A program made the translations under genes and the position numbers. Shown here one piece after another: positions 42,093 to 51,323 of a DNA stretch of 64,000 nt; position 1 is the stretch's first letter, and every line of letters starts with the position of its first letter. The notes under the pieces are model-generated. The model was not told the origin of the DNA. It was given only the letters and a program-made list of their open reading frames with translations, and made no database searches. Source of the DNA: JANQMY01 sp965228775 (GTDB lineage Bacteria > Pseudomonadota > Alphaproteobacteria > JANQMY01); NCBI GenBank assembly GCA_965228775.1, contig OZ245840.1:5146001-5210000 (forward strand). The letters run 5' to 3'.

Positions 42093-43670
42093 TTACTTTT
42101 TGATTTCATAAAGTGCGATCGACCCGCTTACTTCGTAGGCCACGGCCAATAACGGCGCGCCGAAAGGGGAGTCGGCAGCTGGTATGAAGGTAACGCCTTC
42201 CGGCCCAAGGTCTTTAATCTTCTTCAGATCATCGCCCGCCGCGTCCAAAGAAGGATCGAAGTTGCGGCCATTGTAGTAGTGGGCAAATTGAGGGGCTTTT
42301 GGATCGGTCACATCGTAAATCATAACGCCGCCAACACGCTCTAAACCGATAAAGGCATAGTTTTTGCCGTCGAGCTCAGCAATCGCTACGTCTTCAGGTT
42401 CAGGCCCTTTGTCGTCACTGCGGCTGTCGCCAGAGTCGTTTTCTTCATTGTGCGAATTAAAGTTCTTCGCTCCGAGTTGTTGGAGGGTTTTGACCTCGAT
42501 TTCATTGCCGCTGTCATAGACGATTTCACCCGTATCCGACCAAATTGTGAATGAACGGGCGCCGTACGTATGCACTTGGTCGATGTCGCCATCCCCATCG
42601 GTGTCGCCATCGATAGAGGAAATTTTGATGCGGTCGCCGGCAAGAGCACGTTGCTCCGGCGTCATGGCTTTCTCGTCCAAATTCGCTTTGCCGATGCGCT
42701 TGTCTTCTTCGCGGGCATCGCCTTCATTTGCGGTGATAAGATATGTCTTGCCGCCAACCTCATAGGACGCGATGCCATCTGGCATATACAATCCTTTAAA
42801 CGGGTGAGGCCGAATGTCACCAGGCGAAGCCTTGTCATTCGAATCAAGCCCATTGCGTTCAAGGTTGTGGTCTTTCACGCCCAGGCTCACGATGTCTTTC
42901 ACCTTTTTCCCGGCAATATCGATGATGGCAAGGGCGTTAGCCTCCTGAAGGGTCGCCCAAGCCGTTTTCCCGTCGCTGGAAATGGTGAGGTATTCCGGCT
43001 CCAGGTCGAGCGCCGGTTCGATTCCCGGGAAAAGCCGAACGCCTTTGGCTTTAAGGGCTTCCGCGGTGAAGCCTTCGAAACCAATGTTTTCTGCGCTTAC
43101 ACCATTGCCTATGTCGCTCACATCAATGATCGAGATTGACCCTTCCGGGTCCACCGCTGGATGCTCGCCGTCTTCGGAACCTTCGTAAGGCTCCCCCTCA
43201 TTGGCGGTCAAAACGGTCGAGCCGTCGGCTGTAAACGCGATCATGTCTGGGTTGGCACCCACCGCGACATCCTGAATGCGTGTACCATCAGCGCTAAAGA
43301 AGACAACCTTGCCCGGACGGCCCTTCTTTTTGGATCCGGCGACGGCCGCGGCAATGAGATCTCCGTGAACCGCAACACTGTTCGGACTTTCTCCATCTTC
43401 CAGGGCCAACGTGCCGGATTTCGTTAACGAGGCTGATCCCACATCGGATCCGCCAACGGTGAATACGTCAATGCTGTCGTCATTGGCATTGACCACATAC
43501 ATCGACTTTGACTTTGGGTGGAATGCAATGATCTCGGCCGCTGATTCGTCGAAGATGCCGCTATCGTAGCGGGCAATTTCGTTCAGCTCGATGGCATTGG
43601 CTGGCGCAATGAGGCTGGTGCACGCGGTTAGCGCTGCCGCCATGGTGAGGCGTCTAAGAGACAGTTTCAT
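42093..43670 (-). CDS. Choice-of-anchor/phytase-like beta-propeller secreted protein
   Basis: A 525-residue exported protein. A signal peptide (about 1-26, cleaved after ANA) is followed by repeated beta-propeller blades with YVTN-like SKSMYVVNANDDSIDVF, NSVAVHGDLIAAAVAG, PDMIAFTADGSTVLTANEGEP and similar. This pattern is that of choice-of-anchor I domain proteins (phytase-like/alkaline phosphatase-related annotation). Calcium-binding acidic loops such as DGDTDGDGDID are present. Enzymatic activity is not shown. ATG 43670 is the start that gives a clean signal peptide. The gene diverges from the phosphate-type porin gene behind a Pho box, so a phosphate role is plausible. Confidence 0.82.
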   Translation of the reverse strand: MKLSLRRLTMAAALTACTSLIAPANAIELNEIARYDSGIFDESAAEIIAFHPKSKSMYVVNANDDSIDVFTVGGSDVGSASLTKSGTLALEDGESPNSVAVHGDLIAAAVAGSKKKGRPGKVVFFSADGTRIQDVAVGANPDMIAFTADGSTVLTANEGEPYEGSEDGEHPAVDPEGSISIIDVSDIGNGVSAENIGFEGFTAEALKAKGVRLFPGIEPALDLEPEYLTISSDGKTAWATLQEANALAIIDIAGKKVKDIVSLGVKDHNLERNGLDSNDKASPGDIRPHPFKGLYMPDGIASYEVGGKTYLITANEGDAREEDKRIGKANLDEKAMTPEQRALAGDRIKISSIDGDTDGDGDIDQVHTYGARSFTIWSDTGEIVYDSGNEIEVKTLQQLGAKNFNSHNEENDSGDSRSDDKGPEPEDVAIAELDGKNYAFIGLERVGGVMIYDVTDPKAPQFAHYYNGRNFDPSLDAAGDDLKKIKDLGPEGVTFIPAADSPFGAPLLAVAYEVSGSIALYEIKK

Positions 43671-43962
43671 GTTTGGAGGATCCCCTGTCCGATATGTTGG
43701 TTGAGAAGCGGCGACCCGAGCCAAAGTTGTATAATGCATGGACCATGTCGACCTTGGATTGGCTGTGTTTCGGCGGACATACCGAATTGCCACATATTGC
43801 TTAGCGAAGAAATTTTACGTTTTTTTAACGCTCCTGCCTCAAATCGTGGCCCCTTCTGGGAGAGCGGGGCGATGCATCGCTGCTCACGATTCACGACACT
43901 GGGATGTGGCTGAAAGTCCACACTTTCATCGTAAATGCCGAGGATTTAGGCCGTTAAGGGGT
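43671..43962. other. Divergent intergenic region before the porin gene
   Basis: Part of a 488-bp region between the propeller gene and the porin gene. It shows no credible gene. Downstream lie the Pho box (43963-43995) and the leader described separately. A promoter for the propeller gene must lie here, but I see no clear -35/-10 pair. Confidence 0.4.
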
Positions 43963-43995
43963 GTGTCATCATAGTGTCACACTACCGTCACCTAA
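43963..43995 (+). promoter_or_regulatory. Triple Pho box before the porin gene
   Basis: Three copies of an 11-base unit in phase: TGTCAT (43964), TGTCAC (43975) and CGTCAC (43986). The PhoB consensus is a direct repeat of CTGTCA at 11-bp steps. The site lies about 165 bp before the porin ATG. The direction favours the porin gene. Confidence 0.75.
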
Positions 43996-44158
43996 CCTCC
44001 ACACACCGGGCGTACGACCGGCAGCGGAGTGGTGGGGGCCTTACTCCTTACCGAGGCACCGATTAAGTCTCGGATGGACCCGTGAGGCGTGAGTAACGCT
44101 GCGGTGCAGCCCTCCTTCCCCAATGTCTTAATTGTCTAAAGGGTAAGGACGAAACATT
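43996..44158 (+). promoter_or_regulatory. Structured 5' leader of the porin gene
   Basis: About 160 bases rich in pairing potential. Stem CCGAG (44051-44055) pairs with CTCGG (44069-44073). GCACCG (44056-44061), lying in that loop, can pair with CGGTGC (44102-44107). A third hairpin is GCGT-GAGTA-ACGC (44087-44099). The first two cannot coexist without forming a pseudoknot, so a switch or a compact fold is possible. No known riboswitch class was recognised. Confidence 0.4.
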
Positions 44159-45508
44159 ATGTCGAAAGCAAAATGGCTTTCAGTCGCGCTTGGTAGCACG
44201 GCAATGGCTGCGGTAATGGCCGCTACGCCGGCTCAAGCTGACCGGCTGGAATCTCTTCAGCGTCAGATCGATGCGCTGCAAGATCAAGTTATCGAACTAA
44301 AGGCAAATCAGGCTGCACCAGCTGAAAAGGGCGATTGCATCAAGTGGAAATTTGATCCTGCCCCTCAGTTCGGCACCTGCGACGGCAAATTCGAAGCCAA
44401 CCTTCGTGGCCGTTTGATGATTGACGCTGGCTGGGTCGAAGACGACGCTGGCAACCTTGATGCAGAAGGCACGGAAGCTCGCCGCGCTCGCTTGGGCATC
44501 GAAGGTAAGGCTTGGAAAGTCTTCAAATACAAGTTTGAAGTTGATTTCGCCGACAACGAAGCGGACGTGACCGACGCTTACTTGCAATACAAGGGCAAGC
44601 AGCTTGGTGGCCTCACGGTCCTTCTTGGTCAGGCCAAAACCCCTAACTCTCTTGAAGAGCAAACGTCTTCTCGCTTCGTAACTTTCTCTGAGCGTGCAGC
44701 GTTCACCGACGCATTCAGCTTGGGCCGCCAGCTCGGTATCGTCCTTGGCTACTCCAACGAATTCAATAATGTTGGTTATAAGGTTGACCTTGGTGCATTC
44801 CGTGGCAGTTTTGATAAGGACGACGTAGGAAACGAAAACGACTTCCTCGACGAAGGCCGTACCCTGGCTGCGCGTCTTGCTACTTGGACCACGGTAAATG
44901 ACAACCTGTTCCACCTTGGTGGTTCAGTTCGTCACCGTCAGCTTGGTGAAACCGATGGTTCCATCGACTACGAACAGCGTCCTTTCGTGCACGTTGTTGA
45001 TGCCGAAGTTGTTGAAACCAGCAGCTTGCTTTCCGCCAATGAAGACGATCTCTTCTACGGTATTGAAGGTGCGTGGCAGTGGGATGCGTTCCACATTCAG
45101 GGTGAGTGGGCCCAGACCAATCTTGATCTGAGTGGCGGCGACGAGTTCACTTTTGATGGCTGGTATATCGACGCTGGTTACTTCTTGGGCGGCAAGCGCG
45201 GCTACAAGAAAGGCAAGTTCGGTCGTCCGAAGATTGACAACCCTGTTGGCGCAGGCGGTTGGGGTGCTCTCCAAATCGCTTACCGTTACGACACGTTGGA
45301 CCTTTCTGACGGCACGGAATTGGGTGGTGAGCTGACCCAGCACATCATCGCGGTTAACTGGTGGCTGAACCGTCACACGCTATTGAGCTTCAACTACGCA
45401 AATGGCGACATCGAAAACAACCTCGATGGTTCTTCCAACATTGCGCCTGACGTAAACGGCGACAACGGTTTTGACGCCTTTAACATCCGCGCTCAAATCG
45501 ACTGGTAA
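44159..45508 (+). CDS. Phosphate-selective porin O/P family protein
   Basis: A 449-residue outer-membrane porin. A signal peptide (about 1-27, AQA) is followed by a short coiled coil (RLESLQRQIDALQDQVIELK), then a barrel with the OprO/OprP pattern: GKFEANLRGRLMIDAGW, ARRARLGIEGKAWK, YKFEVDFADNEADVTDAYLQYKG split over strands, and a C-terminal strand ending in Trp. Such porins take up phosphate or polyphosphate, and a triple Pho box upstream supports that. Two cysteines near the N-terminus (about 60-75) are unusual for a porin. GGTAAGGA lies before the ATG. A clear terminator follows. Confidence 0.9.
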   Translation: MSKAKWLSVALGSTAMAAVMAATPAQADRLESLQRQIDALQDQVIELKANQAAPAEKGDCIKWKFDPAPQFGTCDGKFEANLRGRLMIDAGWVEDDAGNLDAEGTEARRARLGIEGKAWKVFKYKFEVDFADNEADVTDAYLQYKGKQLGGLTVLLGQAKTPNSLEEQTSSRFVTFSERAAFTDAFSLGRQLGIVLGYSNEFNNVGYKVDLGAFRGSFDKDDVGNENDFLDEGRTLAARLATWTTVNDNLFHLGGSVRHRQLGETDGSIDYEQRPFVHVVDAEVVETSSLLSANEDDLFYGIEGAWQWDAFHIQGEWAQTNLDLSGGDEFTFDGWYIDAGYFLGGKRGYKKGKFGRPKIDNPVGAGGWGALQIAYRYDTLDLSDGTELGGELTQHIIAVNWWLNRHTLLSFNYANGDIENNLDGSSNIAPDVNGDNGFDAFNIRAQIDW

Positions 45509-45540
45509 AACGCACTAGATTTTGCCCTAAATCTAGGCTT

Positions 45541-45573
45541 GAGGCGGGGGGTCAAACCTCCGCCTCTTTTTTT
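45541..45573 (+). terminator. Terminator of the porin gene
   Basis: GAGGCGG pairs with CCGCCTC (45541-45547 with 45560-45566), followed by seven T. It lies 33 bp past the porin stop. Confidence 0.9.
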
Positions 45574-45684
45574 GCCCGTAATTCGGCCGGTTGATCCCCA
45601 ACGAGCCTATGATCAGAATGCACTCGATTTTTGGCTGAATTTTCCCTAAATTCCGCGGATCAAGGAACTGAGTCGAGAGTAGCA

Positions 45685-45990
45685 ATGCTTGCGCGAATCT
45701 ACAGGCCCGCCAAAACCGCCATGCAGTCGGGGCGGGGCAATGCCCAAAACTGGATCTTGGAATACGATGCCGAGGCCGCCCGGCGGATAGAGCCCGTTAT
45801 GGGCTGGACCAGTTCTTCAGACATGCGCAGCCAATTGCGCCTGACATTCGACTCCAAGGAAGATGCGGTTCAATACTGTCAGCGGCACAACATCCCATTC
45901 AAGGTGGTTGAGCCCAAGGAGAGAAAGCTTCATAAGAAAGCTTATGCCGACAATTTTCGGTTTAACCGGGCGCAGACTTGGACACATTGA
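45685..45990 (+). CDS. NDUFS4-like complex I accessory protein
   Basis: A 101-residue protein of the ETC complex I subunit family (NDUFS4/18-kDa type): RIYRPAKTAMQSGRGN, WILEYD, MGWTSSSDMRSQLRLTFDSKEDAVQYC and a basic C-terminus. It occurs in alphaproteobacteria and mitochondria and stabilises NADH:quinone oxidoreductase. The start is ATG 45685 with GAGAG upstream. A longer frame from 45631 is less likely because homologues begin at this Met. No nuo genes are nearby. Confidence 0.92.
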   Translation: MLARIYRPAKTAMQSGRGNAQNWILEYDAEAARRIEPVMGWTSSSDMRSQLRLTFDSKEDAVQYCQRHNIPFKVVEPKERKLHKKAYADNFRFNRAQTWTH

Positions 45991-46011
45991 CCCGGTTCGT
46001 CGATTGGCTTT

Positions 46012-46088
<77 letters not shown>

Positions 46089-46154
46089 TCGTTTCCTTCC
46101 AAAACGAACTGCGCCAAACAACATCGGATGCAGCTCAAGGCGTTTGGACGCTGA

Positions 46155-47495
46155 CTAGACCTTATTTGTGGGCTGGCTGCAGCACGCCAGAACGGCGCCG
46201 GTGCTCAATCCGATCAAAGACAGCCAATGGAATTGCCAAATGCCGAAACTCAGGCTCGCAATGACGAACAGGAAGGCGCCTGTCGCTGCGACAAGCAGAC
46301 GTTGCTCTTTGTCAATTTGCGACCCAGAGACCCTGTCAGCAAGCAATAGGAAACAGGCGGACAGGAGAGCGATGCCTACAAACCCACTTTCGAGCCAGAT
46401 TTGGAGTGACAAATTGTGAGGATGGAGAGGCAGATTCGATGCCGTGCTGGCGGCATGTGGGGGATGGTTCGCCGGTAAAAATCGAGGGGCCTCATCGCTG
46501 AGCCGTCTTGAAACGTCAAAGCCGAAGCCGGACAAGGGTTGTTCGATAATCAGAGAAGATGTGTGTTGATAGATTTGAATGCGGTGTTGAGTGGAGTAGG
46601 GAAGGTTTTCATCTTCAATGCCAAATCGGCCTGGGTCCAGTAGCTGGCTTGCCGTAAATGGAAAAAGCAGCAGAAAGCTAACCATGCCGATCGCCAGATG
46701 CCGTAAACCATGACGTGGAAAGAACCAAATCCAGGCGGCTGCCCCTGCCGAACCAATCATCGCAACCGTAACCGCTTGCATGCGAGACGTACTGGCAACA
46801 AGAAGAGACATCAGAAGCCAAAACAAAACGAGATAGATGTTCCTTGTCCGTTGCCAGACAATGTAGGCGACGGAAAAACTCAAGGCCCCCAAGGCCACCA
46901 TTCCCCTTGAGATGCTGGAGTTGGCGCGTTGTTCGCGATAGATCTCCAAAAGGCGTCCTTTGGCGTCGTCACCAAGATAGGAAACATCGATTTCTTTCAA
47001 TGTCTGTGCGATCGGAAATCCGAACAGGGCTTCGATTATGTAAATGATCAGCATAAGGACGGTTGTGGCGGCAATCACGGATTGCAGAACTTTAGTATGT
47101 TGTGCCGAGAGATTCCTGATCCCAGACAAAGCGGCAATCAGAACGCCGCCAAGGATGACTAACCGTGCAAGCTTCCATATGGCGTCCTCTGGTTGAGGAG
47201 CCCAGAGGCTTGCGGCAACGAACCAAAGGACGCAAAGAGCAATTAAGGGCGCGCCGAAGAGCGAGTAGATGTTGACGATCGTCTTTTGGACGGCAGCCCA
47301 TCCGTGGGCGCCAAATGCGCACACGATGAGGAGAACCACAAGATTGACAAAAGAGTAGATCGCGATTGGCGCCAATGCCGCATAGGCCAGCCATATCGGT
47401 AGCGCGTAGAGGGTCGGGTTCAGATTGCCGGCAATGACGTTATTGACTGCGATGGCGGGCCGCGATGGGCCGGTGTTTTGCTCAGCCTTATTCAC
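46155..47495 (-). CDS. O-antigen ligase family protein
   Basis: A 446-residue membrane protein with about 11-12 helices and one large periplasmic loop (about residues 290-355) that contains the His-rich ligase segment LPLHPHNLSLQIWLESGFVG, characteristic of the Wzy/WaaL family. It probably transfers a lipid-linked glycan to lipid A-core or another acceptor. The start is GTG with a weak ribosome site. The FkbM methyltransferase gene lies 148 bp upstream on the same strand. Confidence 0.85.
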   Translation of the reverse strand: MNKAEQNTGPSRPAIAVNNVIAGNLNPTLYALPIWLAYAALAPIAIYSFVNLVVLLIVCAFGAHGWAAVQKTIVNIYSLFGAPLIALCVLWFVAASLWAPQPEDAIWKLARLVILGGVLIAALSGIRNLSAQHTKVLQSVIAATTVLMLIIYIIEALFGFPIAQTLKEIDVSYLGDDAKGRLLEIYREQRANSSISRGMVALGALSFSVAYIVWQRTRNIYLVLFWLLMSLLVASTSRMQAVTVAMIGSAGAAAWIWFFPRHGLRHLAIGMVSFLLLFPFTASQLLDPGRFGIEDENLPYSTQHRIQIYQHTSSLIIEQPLSGFGFDVSRRLSDEAPRFLPANHPPHAASTASNLPLHPHNLSLQIWLESGFVGIALLSACFLLLADRVSGSQIDKEQRLLVAATGAFLFVIASLSFGIWQFHWLSLIGLSTGAVLACCSQPTNKV

Positions 47496-47643
47496 AAAAA
47501 ACCATTTTCTTCTTATTGACTTGTTCGGATTGAAGACTGGTAGAGATCATTAACCAGAAGAGGCTCCGATTGCCAGCGATGCTCAATGAGATTGCGGGTT
47601 GTGGCACTCACAATACGGACAACTTTCGACAGTCGAATCATGT

Positions 47644-48378
47644 TCAATGAGGAGGGGCGAATATATAGTCAGCGTCCCCATCAAAATTAGGTGCGGCTTC
47701 GCCACTTTCCAATTTCATCGCTGCATAGCCATGGGCGCCCAACAACTGAAACAAATCTGAAGGAGATGCATTTGCACGCTCCAGAGAATTTTCAGCGATT
47801 TCCAGCATGAAGACCGGTTTGAATTTTCCGATTGTAGCGCTGGCTCCCTTCAAAAATGCCAACTCCCAACCCTCGATATCCGCTTTGATAAAATCGATGC
47901 GATCAAGAGCCCTGTCCGAAACAAATTTGTCTAAGGTTGAAATCGTAATCGTCTCCTCAACAGTCGGTCTGGAGTCATCCGGCGTCGCCATGTGGGACAG
48001 ACCGAAACCGTATCCGCCGTGATTTTTGACCGGCATGCTCAAGGTCGCGGTTCCCGGTTCGTCCGATAGGCCCATGGGGATGATTTCGATGTTAGATAAT
48101 CGAGAGGCCCAGATGGCAGGACGCAGCACAGAAAGCGCATAGGACCCCGGCTCGAACGCGTAAACCTTTCCGTTGGAGGCAAGGCGCGCAAATATTTTGG
48201 CGGTTTGACCTGAATGGGCGCCAACATCGATGACGACACCGTCGGTGGGTATGTGCGGCTTCAAGCTCGTCAACAGCTCACCATGATGGTTCTGAAGCAT
48301 GGCTTTGGCCACATGCGCGATCCAGTCCCACCTTGCTGCTATTGTCATTTCCACCGGCAATGTTTCATTCCCATTCAT
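47644..48378 (-). CDS. FkbM family methyltransferase
   Basis: A 244-residue SAM-dependent methyltransferase of the FkbM family. Motif I is VVIDVGAHSGQTAKIFA (about 48-64), motif II contains KVYAFEPG, and the family hallmark FIKADIEGWELAFLKGA (about 163-179) follows. FkbM proteins methylate sugars or polyketides. Next to an O-antigen ligase, a glycan substrate is likely. The ATG at 48378 has no strong ribosome site, and another ATG ten codons in is possible. The transglutaminase-like gene diverges 196 bp away. Confidence 0.88.
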   Translation of the reverse strand: MNGNETLPVEMTIAARWDWIAHVAKAMLQNHHGELLTSLKPHIPTDGVVIDVGAHSGQTAKIFARLASNGKVYAFEPGSYALSVLRPAIWASRLSNIEIIPMGLSDEPGTATLSMPVKNHGGYGFGLSHMATPDDSRPTVEETITISTLDKFVSDRALDRIDFIKADIEGWELAFLKGASATIGKFKPVFMLEIAENSLERANASPSDLFQLLGAHGYAAMKLESGEAAPNFDGDADYIFAPPH

Positions 48379-48574
48379 CCAAGATGCCGCTAGACGTTTA
48401 TCAACAGAATCTGGGGAATGCCAGACCCAGGACGGCCATCAGAAAAAGCAAAGAATTGATGCGTTTCATGGTGTCAAATCGCAAATTCGTTATGAAAGAG
48501 GGAGGCGGGGTGCTATTTTGGCTCGCCTTTGGTTTTCATCAAAGAAGGGTCGGGGTTACCGGGGTGATCTCTGT

Positions 48575-49288
48575 ATGAGTTCTGTTTTTGGGCTAGATGC
48601 AAAAAAAATCTTTGGTCTGATATTGGCGGCAATTCTCGTCTGTGGCGTGGTGTTTGTCGCGACCAATTCTGTCAGTAAACGCCTCACGCAAGAAGACTTG
48701 ACCGCGATTTCTGTCTTCGAACTTGATGAAAAATGCGCGGAGATAAACTCATTCGAAGACGAGCTGGGTTGTGCCAAAGCAGCTCAGGCTTCGATCCATC
48801 GTGTCATTCCAAACACTGAATGCGCGGCGCCGGGGCAGACCGTGGAGCCGATGGAGTTTCTCAAGCGCGGATTTGGGTGCTGTACAGATCGTACGCGAAC
48901 CTTAGAGAAGATTTTCACTCATTATGGATTGGTCACTCGAAAAGTCGCTCTATACGACATAAGCGCACTGGGACTGTTTAAAACGATGATTACGCCCGGC
49001 GTAGATAGTCATGCCACCTTGGAGGTCATGACGAAAAGGGGCTGGATGGGCGTGGACTCAAACCATGAGTTTGTTTTGTTTGACGAAGAGAGAGGGCCGT
49101 ATTCGTACACCTATTTCTCTCGGGAAGATGCCGAAGTGGAAGCGTCGATTGTGCCCTACCGATTTTATTCGAATAAGCCGATTGTGATTTTTGGCCTGTA
49201 TTCACGGCATGGCTATTTTCACGGACCAAACGTTCCAGGGCCTGAAGTCAACATTCACGACTTTCTCAGATACAATTTGTTTGGATAA
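48575..49288 (+). CDS. Membrane-anchored transglutaminase-like protein
   Basis: A 237-residue protein with an N-terminal membrane helix (about 11-30). The periplasmic part shows the order Cys-His-Asp of transglutaminase-like folds: FGCCTDRTRTLEKIF (Cys102 or Cys103 at the start of a helix), DSHATLEVM (His146) and GWMGVDSN (Asp161). The helix-strand context GLVTRKVALYD after the Cys also fits. It could be a peptidase, amidase or crosslinking enzyme acting on cell-surface polymers. Family membership is inferred, as I do not recognise a named group. ATG 48575 is preferred to the long frame from 48299, which runs antisense to the FkbM gene. Confidence 0.7.
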   Translation: MSSVFGLDAKKIFGLILAAILVCGVVFVATNSVSKRLTQEDLTAISVFELDEKCAEINSFEDELGCAKAAQASIHRVIPNTECAAPGQTVEPMEFLKRGFGCCTDRTRTLEKIFTHYGLVTRKVALYDISALGLFKTMITPGVDSHATLEVMTKRGWMGVDSNHEFVLFDEERGPYSYTYFSREDAEVEASIVPYRFYSNKPIVIFGLYSRHGYFHGPNVPGPEVNIHDFLRYNLFG

Positions 49289-49362
49289 TCTGTTTCGCGA
49301 ATGGGATATGTTCGGTTGGTGCCGAACAGATCTGCTCCCAACCAAATGTCACGACTAGATTG

Positions 49363-50292
49363 CTAGCTAGCTTGTTTCAGAACTCTGTGATTGAGCCAGT
49401 TGCGCGCTTCGGCGAAACGAACACGGTCATCTAGGATATCGTTATCGATGCCGTGGCGCCATGCGAGATCATTGCGGGATTTGTCGTCGTGCAACGCCGA
49501 CCAGTCTTCAGAAAAGGAAACGGCGCTGGCATCGTCTTCAAAATAACCATCATTGATTAGACCTTTCTTGCGGCCGGTAGCAAGTTTGGCCATATAGTCC
49601 AGCGTGAACTCGGGGTGGTATTGGACGGCCCAGAACGATCCGTTCGCATATTCAATGTCCAGTGCTTGAATTTCCGTCAGCTTGCTGAAGGATAGGAGTT
49701 TGGAGTTAGGTGGCGCCGTCTCCACCATGTCGTAGTGGACCGTAAAGGCGTCGAAGGACATCGGCTTGCCCTTGTACATTGGATGTGACGCTCCAGCGCC
49801 CGTTAAGGTCACTTTGCGTGAAAGACCAAACTCACGGCCTTTCGGGTTCGCTGTGCAGACACCTCCAGCCGCTGCCGCTGCTATCTGAACCGCCCAGCAA
49901 CTTCCGAATTGCGGAACACCGGCTTCGTAGAGCGTTCTGGCATATTCGATTTGCCGGGTGACGCGTGGCTCATCCTTGTGAATGGTAAGGCTGGAGCCTG
50001 TCCACGCAATGCCGTGATACTTTCCAAGATCCGCTCCGGTGGGCAATGGTGAGTTTGCATCCGCTGGATGGGCCACATCAAAAGAGGCTGAAACATTCTG
50101 AGGCAAGCACGCCTCAAGCATCGATTGATACAACGGAGCTGCCGTTGGGCAGCCAAATTGGACCAGCTCGTCTCGCCCCTCTTGATCATATCCATCTACG
50201 ATCAGCAGCCGAATGGCTTTATTGGTGGTCACTTTACGGAAACTCAATTCAATTTGCTTGGCACCGCATAGTATTGGGATAGGATCGGACAA
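49363..50292 (-). CDS. Class I glutamine amidotransferase-like protein
   Basis: A class I GATase domain with nucleophile Cys132 in QFGSCWAVQIA and the catalytic His227-Glu229 pair in VQYHPEF. An early WTGSSLTIH strand corresponds to the oxyanion region. About 80 residues after the domain complete the protein. No synthase partner is fused or adjacent, so the ammonia acceptor is unknown. Start: TTG 50292 gives 309 residues but no clear ribosome site. GTG 50232 would give 289 residues starting a few residues before the first strand, as in homologues. The luciferase-like gene diverges from it. Confidence 0.85.
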   Translation of the reverse strand: MSDPIPILCGAKQIELSFRKVTTNKAIRLLIVDGYDQEGRDELVQFGCPTAAPLYQSMLEACLPQNVSASFDVAHPADANSPLPTGADLGKYHGIAWTGSSLTIHKDEPRVTRQIEYARTLYEAGVPQFGSCWAVQIAAAAAGGVCTANPKGREFGLSRKVTLTGAGASHPMYKGKPMSFDAFTVHYDMVETAPPNSKLLSFSKLTEIQALDIEYANGSFWAVQYHPEFTLDYMAKLATGRKKGLINDGYFEDDASAVSFSEDWSALHDDKSRNDLAWRHGIDNDILDDRVRFAEARNWLNHRVLKQAS

Positions 50293-50339
50293 AAGACAAT
50301 ACTCATCCCGAACACAGGATGAGGCACCTGGAGGGCTCT

Positions 50340-51209
50340 ATGAAATTTGGTTTAATCCCCATCAATATCGGCATGAGATCGCCCGGGCCCATCGTCCGGC
50401 TTTCCCAACTTGCTGAGGAATGTGGATTTGAATCCGTCTGGACCGCGGAGCATGTGATGGTTCCGGTCAACTATGAGTCAAAATATCCGTATAATGACAG
50501 AGGTAAGATGGATGCGGTGCCGGAAACCAACATGGTCGACCCTCTGATCGCTCTGTCGCTGGTCGCTGGCGTCACGACGAAACTTAGGTTGGCGACGGGC
50601 GTTAACATTCTGCCGCAAGTCTCACCTCTTCTTTTGGCGAAACAGGCCGCGAGCCTCGATTTCATCTCCGATGGCCGCCTCATGCTGGGGTTAGGTATCG
50701 GCTGGCTTCAAGAGGAGTTTGGCGCCATGGGCGTCCCTTATGAGCGGCGAGGTGCCCGTTTCGATGATTATTTGTCGGCCATGAAGAAGGTGTGGTCTGG
50801 CGACGTGGTGGAACATGAAAGCGATTTTCTGAATTGGACTGGCTTTAAAAGCCATCCGTTGCCACCGCAACGCCCTCACATGCCAATCATCATCGGCGGA
50901 AATGCGGGCAAAGTCTTTGAGCGCGTGGCCAAATATGGGGACGGCTGGATCGCGCCACCGATGGAGGACCCGGAGGGGTTGGCGCCACGGTTGAAGAAAT
51001 TGCGCGAAACCTGCGAACGCCTTGGGAGGCCGGCGGACGATATCGAAATTACCGCCATGTGGGATGCGCGTGGCGGACTTGAGGGGGCGAAACGGATGGC
51101 CGAATTTGGTGTTTCGCGCCTGGTGGCCCCTATCAATACACTGGGAGGGGGGCGGCCAACGGAGTCGATCAAGTCTTTCAGTGATCAAGTGGTGTCTAAG
51201 GCCTTATAA
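50340..51209 (+). CDS. Luciferase-like monooxygenase family oxidoreductase
   Basis: A 289-residue TIM-barrel protein of the LLM class, with KFGLIPINIGMR, SVWTAEHVMVP, LRLATGVNILPQVSPLLLAKQAASLD and GRLMLGLGIGW. These patterns belong to the TIGR03619-type F420-dependent group, though many alphaproteobacterial members may use FMN. Without F420 biosynthesis genes in the window the cofactor is uncertain. ATG 50340 has GGAGGG just upstream. It is divergent from the amidotransferase gene and 114 bp before the lactone-oxidase-like gene. Confidence 0.87.
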   Translation: MKFGLIPINIGMRSPGPIVRLSQLAEECGFESVWTAEHVMVPVNYESKYPYNDRGKMDAVPETNMVDPLIALSLVAGVTTKLRLATGVNILPQVSPLLLAKQAASLDFISDGRLMLGLGIGWLQEEFGAMGVPYERRGARFDDYLSAMKKVWSGDVVEHESDFLNWTGFKSHPLPPQRPHMPIIIGGNAGKVFERVAKYGDGWIAPPMEDPEGLAPRLKKLRETCERLGRPADDIEITAMWDARGGLEGAKRMAEFGVSRLVAPINTLGGGRPTESIKSFSDQVVSKAL

Positions 51210-51323
51210 ATACTCCTATTTTGAGCATCTTGCGGCTCGTGGCTCTATTTATGGTAATATAAGCCCCGTCAGGGGATGGCTTTGCGGCAACGCCCCCAAA
51301 GCCGAAATGCAGCGGGTGGAGTC

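Noticed and set aside
44082..44100. GTGAGTAACGC resembles a conserved 16S rRNA string
   Set aside because: Only 11 bases match and nothing else around it resembles rRNA. It is explained as a loop in the porin leader.
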